This document shows positions 1-5,102 of a stretch of DNA of 9,229 nucleotides, in pieces. A program made the position numbers and the translations under genes. This stretch comes from JAICTV01 sp035634055 (GTDB taxonomy: Bacteria; Planctomycetota; Phycisphaerae; Tepidisphaerales; Tepidisphaeraceae). The stretch is from positions 1-9,229 of the forward strand of contig DASQDR010000132.1 of NCBI GenBank assembly GCA_035634055.1, read 5' to 3'. Position 1 is the stretch's first letter. Each line of letters begins with the position of its first letter. The notes beneath the pieces were generated by a model. The model worked only from the letters and a program-made list of their open reading frames with translations. It did not search any database and was not told the DNA's origin.

Positions 1-30
1 CGAGTTGTTCTAACGCGCGGCCGCTCGCCC

Positions 31-36
31 TACAAT
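31..36 (+). promoter_or_regulatory. Candidate -10 box of a leaderless promoter (TACAAT)
   Basis: TACAAT matches the bacterial -10 consensus at 5 of 6 bases and ends 7 nt before the ATG at 44, so transcription would begin at or next to the start codon. No Shine-Dalgarno sequence lies between them. The nearest -35-like TTGTTC (5-10) is 20 bp away, too far to be convincing. The same hexamer type and the same 7-nt gap recur before the genes at 1772 and 4146, which strengthens the call. Confidence 0.45.
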
Positions 37-43
37 CGCGGCC

Positions 44-898
44 ATGCCCCCGCGACCCCGCCGACTGGCCTTCTCCACCAACGCGTTCAAGAAGAACACG
101 CTCGACGAGGCGATCGATGCGATCGGCGACATCGGCTACGCGGGCGTGGAGCTGATGGCCGACCTGCACCACGCCTACCCACCGGCGATGGACGCCGCCC
201 GCACCGACCGCACCCGCCGGCAGTTGTCGGCGCGCAAGCTGCCGGTGAGCAACGTCAACGCCTTCACGCTGTTCGCCTGCGGCGACACGTACCACCCGAC
301 ATGGATCGAGGACGACGCCGCCCGCCGCGAGGAGCGCATCCAGCACACGCTGCGCTGCGTGGACCTGGCGGCCGACTTCGGCGCCCGCACGGTCAGCCTT
401 CAGCCGGGCGGGCCGATGATCGGCACCACGCTCACCCGCGACCGCGCCGCCGAGCGATACGCCGAGGGAATCGCACGCGTGCTGCCGCGGGCGAAGGAGA
501 AGGACCTGATCCTCGCGATCGAGCCCGAGCCCGGGCTGTTCATCGAGACGGCCGCGGAGTACCTGGAGTTCAAGAACCGTTTCTTTCGTGACGAGCCGAA
601 CGTGCGGATGAACTGCGACGTCGGTCACCTGTTCTGCGTCGGCGAGGATCCCGCCGACGTGATCCGCCGCTGCGCGGAGCACGTCGCCCACGTGCACGTC
701 GAGGACATCGGCTCCAACCGCGTCCACCAACACCTGACGCCCGGCAAGGGCGTGATCGACTTCGCGGGCGTCTTCGCCGCGCTCGGTGACATCGGCTACG
801 CGGGCTGGACGACGGTGGAGCTGTACCCGTACGAGACGACGGCCGCCGGCGTGGCGAAGCGGGCATACGAGCACCTCACCCCGATGATCGAGCCGTAA
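44..898 (+). CDS. Sugar phosphate isomerase/epimerase-like TIM-barrel protein
   Basis: This 284-residue protein fits the xylose isomerase-like TIM-barrel (AP endonuclease 2 fold) family, whose members are cytoplasmic, divalent-metal-dependent isomerases, epimerases or related enzymes. The N-terminus has the family strand LAFSTNAF (residues 8-15), followed by GYAGVEL (31-37). Likely metal ligands are E160 in AIEPEPG, D192 and H195 in NCDVGHLF, H218 in HVHVED, and E259 in TTVELYPYE; the HLTPGKGVIDF segment (230-240) is also typical. All key positions are present and the length is normal. The substrate cannot be read from sequence. Relatives include inositol-catabolism enzymes and TIM-barrel proteins of ebo-type clusters, but no partner gene here supports either. 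The ATG at 44 is chosen because the family's first strand begins seven residues later. A TACAAT box 7 nt upstream suggests a leaderless message. Confidence 0.85.
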   Translation: MPPRPRRLAFSTNAFKKNTLDEAIDAIGDIGYAGVELMADLHHAYPPAMDAARTDRTRRQLSARKLPVSNVNAFTLFACGDTYHPTWIEDDAARREERIQHTLRCVDLAADFGARTVSLQPGGPMIGTTLTRDRAAERYAEGIARVLPRAKEKDLILAIEPEPGLFIETAAEYLEFKNRFFRDEPNVRMNCDVGHLFCVGEDPADVIRRCAEHVAHVHVEDIGSNRVHQHLTPGKGVIDFAGVFAALGDIGYAGWTTVELYPYETTAAGVAKRAYEHLTPMIEP

Positions 899-906
899 CG
901 CCAGCG

Positions 907-925
907 CGCGTGCCAGTGGCGCGCG
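907..925 (+). terminator. GC-rich hairpin after the isomerase-like gene
   Basis: An 8-bp stem (one G-T wobble) pairs 907-914 with 918-925 around the three-base loop AGT, starting 8 nt after the stop codon. No T-tract follows, so it is not a textbook intrinsic terminator. It may still cause pausing, termination or protection of the 3' end. Confidence 0.35.
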
Positions 926-980
926 GCCGTTATCAGGTGGCGCCCGGCCGCAACCTCGCGACACGGCCAGGGGCCGATTG

Positions 981-1000
981 GCCGGCAAATCTTCGCCGGC
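981..1000 (+). terminator. Possible second hairpin with T-rich tail
   Basis: GCCGGC at 981-986 and GCCGGC at 995-1000 can form a 6-bp stem with an 8-nt loop. The following bases TTCACTTCTTTT are pyrimidine-rich and end in four Ts just before the candidate -35 box of the next gene. It is a weak terminator candidate for the upstream gene; short GC palindromes are common in this DNA. Confidence 0.25.
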
Positions 1001-1010
1001 TTCACTTCTT

Positions 1011-1040
1011 TTGACGTCGCCGGCGCGGCTTCGGTAGCCT
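1011..1040 (+). promoter_or_regulatory. Candidate sigma70-type promoter for the exported-protein gene
   Basis: TTGACG (1011-1016, 5 of 6 to the -35 consensus) is followed after 18 bp by TAGCCT (1035-1040, keeping the key T-A and final T of a -10 box). Transcription would start near 1047, giving a leader of about 38 nt that contains GGAG (1070-1073), 11 nt before the ATG at 1085. This is the only place in the window where a recognisable -35 and -10 pair sits at plausible spacing. Confidence 0.45.
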
Positions 1041-1084
1041 GTCGGCGTCGCGTCTTGCAGTCACTCATTGGAGATCGTTGCACC

Positions 1085-1729
1085 ATGTCCACCGCTCGCT
1101 CTTCGTGCCGTCCCGCCGGCTGGTCGGCGCTTGTTGTCGCCATCACGAGCTTGATGTCCGCCGCGCCTGCCGGCGCGGGGACGGTCTACTTCCTCGTCAG
1201 CGAGTTCCGCGACTCCGGCGGGCATAACGGAGACTCGTTCGTGCTGCCGCTGGAGCAGGCCGAGGACGTCGCCCACGCGCGCGACCTCGTCCGCCGCGGC
1301 GCCGCGCTGGCGGGGCGGCCGCTGGTCTTCGCAGACATCGTCGCCGGCGGCGATGGCATCAACCGTGACCTGCTCGCGCCGGGCAAGCCCGCCTGGTCGT
1401 GGCGCGTCAGCCGCTTCGACAGCTTCGGCGACGGCGGCATCGAGCTGGTCGACGGCTGGCCAGGCTACATCGAGTCCGACGTGCAGGGGTGGATCAACAA
1501 CACCGGCGGCGGGAACGTGGACAGCGACGGCGACGGCATACCCGACGGCCAGGCCACCGTCGGCAAGGTCGGCTTCTGGGGCTACACCGTCACGGCCGAG
1601 CTGACCGGCCCCGCCAACGACCTTCGCCCGGTGCCGACCGCTGTCCCGCTGCCCGCCGGGCTTCCCGCCGGCGCCGCGCTGCTGGGCATCGCCGGCGCGG
1701 CAACGGCAGCGGCGAAGCGATGGCGCTAG
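1085..1729 (+). CDS. Exported BP74-like (calmodulin-binding protein-like) protein with VPLPA-type C-terminal sorting signal
   Basis: This 214-residue protein is exported. Residues 1-31 form a signal peptide with a basic start, hydrophobic core and an AGAG cleavage region. The body (about 33-174) resembles, from memory, the BP74 N-terminal domain annotated as calmodulin-binding protein-like in bacteria: YFLVSEFRD, a block around VLPLEQAEDVAHARDLV, PAWSWRVSRF, GWPGYIESDVQGWI and GFWGYTVTAEL. Residues 145-155 contain DSDGDGIPDG, a thrombospondin type 3-like calcium-binding loop. The C-terminus is tripartite: VPLPAG (187-192), a hydrophobic helix (about 193-210) and the basic end KRWR. That is the pattern of VPLPA/PEP-CTERM proteins, which an exosortase processes at the cell surface. 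The ATG at 1085 is chosen over a TTG at 1055 because GGAG lies 11 nt upstream and the signal peptide begins here. The molecular role is unknown; the calmodulin link comes from eukaryotic naming and should not be taken literally. Confidence 0.75.
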   Translation: MSTARSSCRPAGWSALVVAITSLMSAAPAGAGTVYFLVSEFRDSGGHNGDSFVLPLEQAEDVAHARDLVRRGAALAGRPLVFADIVAGGDGINRDLLAPGKPAWSWRVSRFDSFGDGGIELVDGWPGYIESDVQGWINNTGGGNVDSDGDGIPDGQATVGKVGFWGYTVTAELTGPANDLRPVPTAVPLPAGLPAGAALLGIAGAATAAAKRWR

Positions 1730-1758
1730 CGCCCGCGGCGATCGCGGGGGTCCGAGCG

Positions 1759-1764
1759 TATCAT
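1759..1764 (+). promoter_or_regulatory. Candidate -10 box of a leaderless promoter (TATCAT)
   Basis: TATCAT ends 7 nt before the ATG at 1772, the same geometry as at 31-36 and 4133-4138. No Shine-Dalgarno sequence and no good -35 hexamer are visible. It lies in the 42-nt gap after the preceding gene, so the nucleotidyltransferase gene probably has its own start of transcription. Confidence 0.4.
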
Positions 1765-1771
1765 TGCGCCA

Positions 1772-2605
1772 ATGGCGTCGTTCGTCGACGAGCTTTGGAC
1801 GGTGGCCCTCACCGCGCCCCAGGTGGATGCGGCCGCACTCGCGACCGCCATCGAGGCCGCCGCCGGCTCGACCGAGCCGTTGGACTACCGCACGCGGCTG
1901 CTCATCCGCCACGCGCTCGCAGCGCTGGAGAAGCACTGGGGGGCCGACCGCTTCGCGCACTGGCTGGAGCAATCGCGCGTCGCGATAGAGGTCGAGGGCG
2001 AGCGGCGGTCGGCGCCGGTTGCACGCGCGTCGTCCGAGGTCGGGTTTCCCTCACTTGCGAGGCGCGTGGTGGACGTGACCAAGCCGGAAACGGTCCTTGA
2101 GTTCTTCCGCCTCCTCTCCCGCCACGCGCGGCACCCGACTCGCCTCGATGTCGGGGGCTCGCTCGCGCTGATCCTCCGCGACCTTCTTGCCCGTCGCACC
2201 GAGGATGTGGACGTCGTTGACGAGGTGCCGGCGGAGCTGCGCGGGCAGCACGAGCTTCTTCAGCAACTTTCCTCGCGCTTCGGGCTCCAGCTCGCGCACT
2301 TCCAGTCGCACTATCTCCCCGACGGCTGGCGGCACCGGCTTCAATTCTTCCAAGCGTTCGGCGAACTCGAGGTCTACCTCGTGGACACGTACGACGTGAT
2401 GGTCAGCAAGCTTTGCAGCAAACGGGAGAAGGACCTCGATGACCTGCGCGCGCTCAAGCCCCGCACGGACCGGGAACTGCTGCGCGCCCGGCTGATCGGC
2501 GCGGGGGCCGGGCTGCTTTCCGAACCGCGCTCGCGGGAGGCGGCGGAGTACAACTGGTACGTTCTGTTCGGCGCGCCCCTGCCCGGCTCGAACGACGCGA
2601 GGTGA
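1772..2605 (+). CDS. DUF6036/AbiEii-like nucleotidyltransferase-fold protein
   Basis: This 277-residue protein carries nucleotidyltransferase signatures: the GGS motif at 128-130 (DVGGSLAL) followed by TEDVDVVD (143-150), whose D145 and D147 would bind the catalytic metal. The candidate third carboxylate is E200 or D205 in ELEVYLVDTYD. A basic-acidic stretch, SKLCSKREKDLDDL (212-225), matches the K...KD..D region seen in DUF6036 and AbiEii-type proteins. Residues 1-100 are helical and of no family I recognise. Relatives include toxins and antitoxins that transfer nucleotides to tRNA or protein, as well as uncharacterised housekeeping proteins. No HEPN-like or AbiEi-like partner flanks it: its neighbours are an exported protein and lysA, so a toxin-antitoxin role is not supported by context. 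No membrane segment or signal peptide is seen. A TATCAT box 7 nt upstream suggests leaderless expression. Confidence 0.7.
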   Translation: MASFVDELWTVALTAPQVDAAALATAIEAAAGSTEPLDYRTRLLIRHALAALEKHWGADRFAHWLEQSRVAIEVEGERRSAPVARASSEVGFPSLARRVVDVTKPETVLEFFRLLSRHARHPTRLDVGGSLALILRDLLARRTEDVDVVDEVPAELRGQHELLQQLSSRFGLQLAHFQSHYLPDGWRHRLQFFQAFGELEVYLVDTYDVMVSKLCSKREKDLDDLRALKPRTDRELLRARLIGAGAGLLSEPRSREAAEYNWYVLFGAPLPGSNDAR

Positions 2606-2669
2606 ATCGCCGCGCCGCGGCGGTGGCGGCGTTTGCGTCCGCCGATGAATCCCGGAGAATGCCCCGCCC

Positions 2670-3959
2670 ATGGATTTCTTCAACTACAAGAACGGCGAGC
2701 TGCACTGCGAAAACGTCCCGGCCGAGCGGATCGCGCGCGAGGTGGGGACGGCTTGTTACGTCTACTCCAAGGCGACCTTCCTCCACCACTACCGGCAGAT
2801 CGCCCAGGCGTTCAAGCCGCTGGACGCGACGATCTGCTACTCGATCAAGAGCTGCGGGAACATCAACATCTGCAAGTTCCTCGCCGCCGAGGGGTGCGGG
2901 TTCGACGTGACGTCCGGCGGTGAGTTGTTCCGCGCGCTGGAGGCGGGCGGCGACCCGAAGAAGATCATCTATGCCGGCGTCGGGAAGACCGACCGCGAGA
3001 TCGCCGACGCCATCAACGCCGGCATCGCCGCGTTCAACCTGGAGAGCGAGGCGGAGATCGAGAACATCGACCGCGTCGCCGGCTCGATGGGCAAACAGGC
3101 GATCGGCGCAATCCGCATCAACCCGGATGTCGACCCCGGCGCCAAGACGCACGCCAAGACCACGACCGGCAAGAAGGAGACGAAGTTCGGCGTCGACATC
3201 GAGCGGGCCGAGCGCGTTTTCGAGCAGTACCGCGGGTTGAAGAACCTGCGGATCGCCGGCGTGCACATTCACATTGGCTCTCCGATCTACGACGTGGAGC
3301 CTTACGTGACGGCGGTGAAGAAGATGACCGCGCTGATCGACCGCCTGAGCGAGCGCGGGCACAAGATCGAGTGGTTCGACGTCGGCGGCGGGTTCGGCGT
3401 GAACTACGAGCGCCCGGACCAGGCGCACCCGGTGACCGAGCACGCCAAGGCGCTGATCCCGCTACTCCAGGGCAAGCCGTACCGCATCGCCTTTGAGCCC
3501 GGACGCTATATCGCCGGCAACGCGGGGATCCTGCTCACGCGCGTGCTGTACCGCAAGCAAGGGGGGGAGAAGAAGTTCGTCATCGTGGACGCGGGCATGA
3601 ACGATCTGATCCGCCCGACGCTGTACGAGAGCTACCACCACATCTGGCCGGTGCGGCCGGGCGAGAAGAACCTCAACGCGGATCGTCGCCGCGAGTTCGA
3701 CATTATCGGCGGCGACACGGTGGACGTGGTCGGTCCGATCTGCGAGAGCGGCGACTACCTCGCCAAGGGCCGCGGCCTCCCGCCGGTCGAGCGCGGCGAT
3801 CTGCTCGCCGTCTTCACCGCCGGCGCGTACGGCTTCGCGATGGCCAGCAACTACAACAACCGCCCGCGCGTGCCGGAGGTGCTGGTGGACGGCAGCAGCT
3901 ACAAGATCATCCGCAAGCGGGAGACGCTGGAAGACCTCGTGGCGCTGGAACGCGTCTGA
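2670..3959 (+). CDS. lysA: Diaminopimelate decarboxylase
   Basis: LysA decarboxylates meso-diaminopimelate to L-lysine, the last step of lysine synthesis, using pyridoxal phosphate in the cytoplasm. The 429-residue length fits. The fold-type III alanine racemase-like barrel shows the PLP-binding lysine K60 in CYSIKSCGN, GFDVTSGGEL (77-86), HIHIGSP (199-205), the glycine-rich phosphate site DVGGGFG (237-243), EPGRY (276-280), the active-site cysteine C358 in GPICESGDYL (355-364) and the C-terminal AGAYGFAMASNYNNRPR (384-400). The lysine context, YSIKS instead of the common YAVKAN, is a clade variant. Related decarboxylases (carboxynorspermidine, ornithine) share the fold, but the complete ESGD and AGAYG motifs favour LysA. 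No other lysine gene is nearby. GGAG (2654-2657) lies 12 nt before the ATG, a loose Shine-Dalgarno; the overlapping GAGAAT (2655-2660) could instead be a -10 box. The gap to the preceding gene is 64 nt. Confidence 0.92.
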   Translation: MDFFNYKNGELHCENVPAERIAREVGTACYVYSKATFLHHYRQIAQAFKPLDATICYSIKSCGNINICKFLAAEGCGFDVTSGGELFRALEAGGDPKKIIYAGVGKTDREIADAINAGIAAFNLESEAEIENIDRVAGSMGKQAIGAIRINPDVDPGAKTHAKTTTGKKETKFGVDIERAERVFEQYRGLKNLRIAGVHIHIGSPIYDVEPYVTAVKKMTALIDRLSERGHKIEWFDVGGGFGVNYERPDQAHPVTEHAKALIPLLQGKPYRIAFEPGRYIAGNAGILLTRVLYRKQGGEKKFVIVDAGMNDLIRPTLYESYHHIWPVRPGEKNLNADRRREFDIIGGDTVDVVGPICESGDYLAKGRGLPPVERGDLLAVFTAGAYGFAMASNYNNRPRVPEVLVDGSSYKIIRKRETLEDLVALERV

Positions 3960-3971
3960 AAGAGGAGTTTG

Positions 3972-4132
3972 TCACCGCGGAGGCGCAGAGGGCGCGGAGG
4001 CGCAGAGGGCGCGGAGGCGCACTCCACGTTCTGGGGCGGCGCGGAGAATCCCCTCTGTGCTGTTATCTCTTCTTTATTTCATCCTGATCGAACCTGACGC
4101 GCGCGGCTGCGCCCTCTGTGCCCCTGGGGTGA
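3972..4132. repeat. MITE/REP-like element with imperfect inverted termini
   Basis: The 24 bases at 3972-3995 (beginning TCACCGCGGAGG) match the reverse complement of 4109-4132 (ending CTGGGGTGA) at 20 of 24 positions, bounding a 161-bp non-coding element in the lysA to creatininase gap. The left arm is built from GCGGAGGCGCAGAGG-type words. CCCTCTGTGC occurs twice in the right half (4051-4060 and 4112-4121), separated by a T-rich stretch. From general knowledge, words of this GGAGGCGCAGAGG / CCTCTGTGC type are dispersed in many copies in planctomycete, cyanobacterial and other genomes. No clear target-site duplication flanks it. The transcript could fold into a long hairpin and may also end the lysA message. 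Confidence 0.6.
3976..4021. repeat. 17-bp tandem repeat, about 2.7 copies
   Basis: The unit CGCGGAGGCGCAGAGGG occurs exactly at 3976-3992 and 3993-4009, then as a 12-nt partial copy at 4010-4021. It sits inside the left arm of the inverted-terminus element. Copy number could vary between strains by slippage. Confidence 0.85.
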
Positions 4133-4138
4133 TATCCT
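4133..4138 (+). promoter_or_regulatory. Candidate extended -10 box of a leaderless promoter (TGA-TATCCT)
   Basis: TATCCT ends 7 nt before the ATG at 4146, as in the other two leaderless candidates. The preceding TGA, the last three bases of the repeat element, supplies a TGn extended -10 motif, which can replace a -35 box. There is no Shine-Dalgarno sequence in the 7-nt gap. Confidence 0.4.
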
Positions 4139-4145
4139 CATTCCC

Positions 4146-4925
4146 ATGACCGACGCAGCACCTCGGCCGTTCGTTCTTCTTGAGGCGACTTACCGGCAGC
4201 TCCTGGATTACAAGCCGAACGTGGCGGTCCTGCCGTGGGGGGCGACGGAGGCGCACAACTTCCATTTGCCGCACGGCACCGACGTGGTCGAGGCGCAGGA
4301 GGTGGCGGTGCGGGCGGCGGAGCTGGCGCACGCGCGCGGCGGAAAGCCGATCGTGCTGCCGCCGGTGCCGTTCGGCAACGACGAGCAGCAGCTCGATCAA
4401 GTCGCCACCATCAGCATCGGCACCGCCACCGCGATGGCGATCCTGCGCGACGTGGTGCGGAGCCTGAAGCGCCAGGGGATCGACCGGCTGATCATCGTCA
4501 ACGCCCACGGGGGCAACGAGCTCAAGCCGCTCATCCGCGACCTGCAGGGCGAGATGAAAGTGCTGATCGTCCTGGCCAACTTCTGGCAGATGCGGCCGTA
4601 CGCCGACGACCCGAAGTGCGCCATCGCCGGCGACCACGCGAACGAGATGGAGACCAGCGTGATGCTGCACCTCCGCCCGCAATGGGTGGACCTGAAGTCG
4701 GCCGGACCCGGCGAGCGGGTGCCGTTCGCCGTCGAGGGGCTGGCCCAAGCCGGCGTCTGGACGCCGCGGCCTTGGAACCAGTCCCATCCTGACACCGGCA
4801 GCGGCGACCCCAGCCGTGCGACGGCGGAGAAGGGGCGAGCGTTCTTCCAAGCCTGCAGTGAGGCGGCCGCCGAGCTCATCGTTGGGGTATCGAAGGCGCA
4901 GAAGGGTCAGCTTCCCTACGTGTAA
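4146..4925 (+). CDS. Creatininase-family metal-dependent hydrolase
   Basis: This 259-residue protein belongs to the creatininase (creatinine amidohydrolase) family, cytoplasmic two-metal hydrolases that open cyclic or formyl amides. The signature TEAHNFHLPHGTD (34-46) holds the expected metal ligands E35, H37 and D46. NAHGGNE (119-125) supplies H121, and GDHANEMETS (162-171) supplies the late acidic ligands E167/E169. PPVPFGND (72-79) is also typical. The family contains creatininase, the archaeal FAPy deformylase ArfB and the mycofactocin peptidase MftE, so the substrate is open. The TEAHN form of the first motif, in place of EQHG, marks a subgroup I recall from Bacteroidetes and planctomycetes without known function. 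Length is standard. It is separated from lysA by the repeat element and probably has its own leaderless promoter. Confidence 0.85.
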   Translation: MTDAAPRPFVLLEATYRQLLDYKPNVAVLPWGATEAHNFHLPHGTDVVEAQEVAVRAAELAHARGGKPIVLPPVPFGNDEQQLDQVATISIGTATAMAILRDVVRSLKRQGIDRLIIVNAHGGNELKPLIRDLQGEMKVLIVLANFWQMRPYADDPKCAIAGDHANEMETSVMLHLRPQWVDLKSAGPGERVPFAVEGLAQAGVWTPRPWNQSHPDTGSGDPSRATAEKGRAFFQACSEAAAELIVGVSKAQKGQLPYV

Positions 4926-4998
4926 GCAACTGGAACCGCCCCCCTCCTGCCGGCACCCCACAGAAATCGCACCAACCAACTTCTCGCCCGCTCGTCCG

Positions 4999-5004
4999 TA
5001 TTAT
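4999..5004 (+). promoter_or_regulatory. Candidate -10 box for the GH30 gene (TATTAT)
   Basis: TATTAT stands out in the otherwise GC-rich 177-nt gap and would start a transcript near 5011, giving a leader of about 90 nt. No good -35 hexamer lies 16-18 bp upstream. The leader contains GC-rich self-complementary stretches (GGGCCGCCGCGGGCC) and a T-rich run, but I recognise no riboswitch. Confidence 0.3.
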
Positions 5005-5089
5005 GGAAGGATCGCCTCCCGCCGTGGGTTTAGGAAAAGAGCGGGCCGCCGCGGGCCACTTTCTTTTGGTCCTCGGAATTTTTCGGCTT

Positions 5090-5095
5090 GGAGGG
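5090..5095 (+). promoter_or_regulatory. Strong Shine-Dalgarno site GGAGGG
   Basis: GGAGGG ends 7 nt before the ATG at 5103, an ideal spacing. It fixes the start at 5103 rather than the TTG at 5088, which overlaps it, or the ATG at 5196. It is the best ribosome-binding site in the window and contrasts with the apparently leaderless genes. Confidence 0.75.
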
Positions 5096-5102
5096 TTCGG
5101 CC

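Noticed and set aside
2..13. GAG TTG TTC TAA as the possible end of an upstream gene
   Set aside because: Only three codons precede the stop at the window edge, so nothing distinguishes it from chance.
128..805. An exact 18-nt repeat (GACATCGGCTACGCGGGC at 128-145 and 788-805) inside the first gene
   Set aside because: Both copies encode the DIGYAG turn before a barrel strand ending in VEL; the match is explained by similar protein motifs and strong codon bias.
1061..1972. A 303-codon minus-strand open frame spanning two plus-strand genes
   Set aside because: Arg/Gly/Ala-rich composition with no recognisable domain; it covers the stop of one supported gene and the start of another. Typical antisense shadow in GC-rich DNA.
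2454..3443. A 329-codon minus-strand open frame opposite lysA
   Set aside because: Low-complexity translation and full overlap with the well-supported LysA motifs on the plus strand.
3561..3567. Run of seven Gs inside lysA as a possible frameshift site
   Set aside because: The reading frame continues correctly through the EPGRY, ESGD and AGAYG motifs on either side, so there is no sign of slippage or disruption.
5088..5102. TTG start at 5088 for the GH30 gene
   Set aside because: It overlaps the strong GGAGGG site that is ideally placed for the ATG at 5103.
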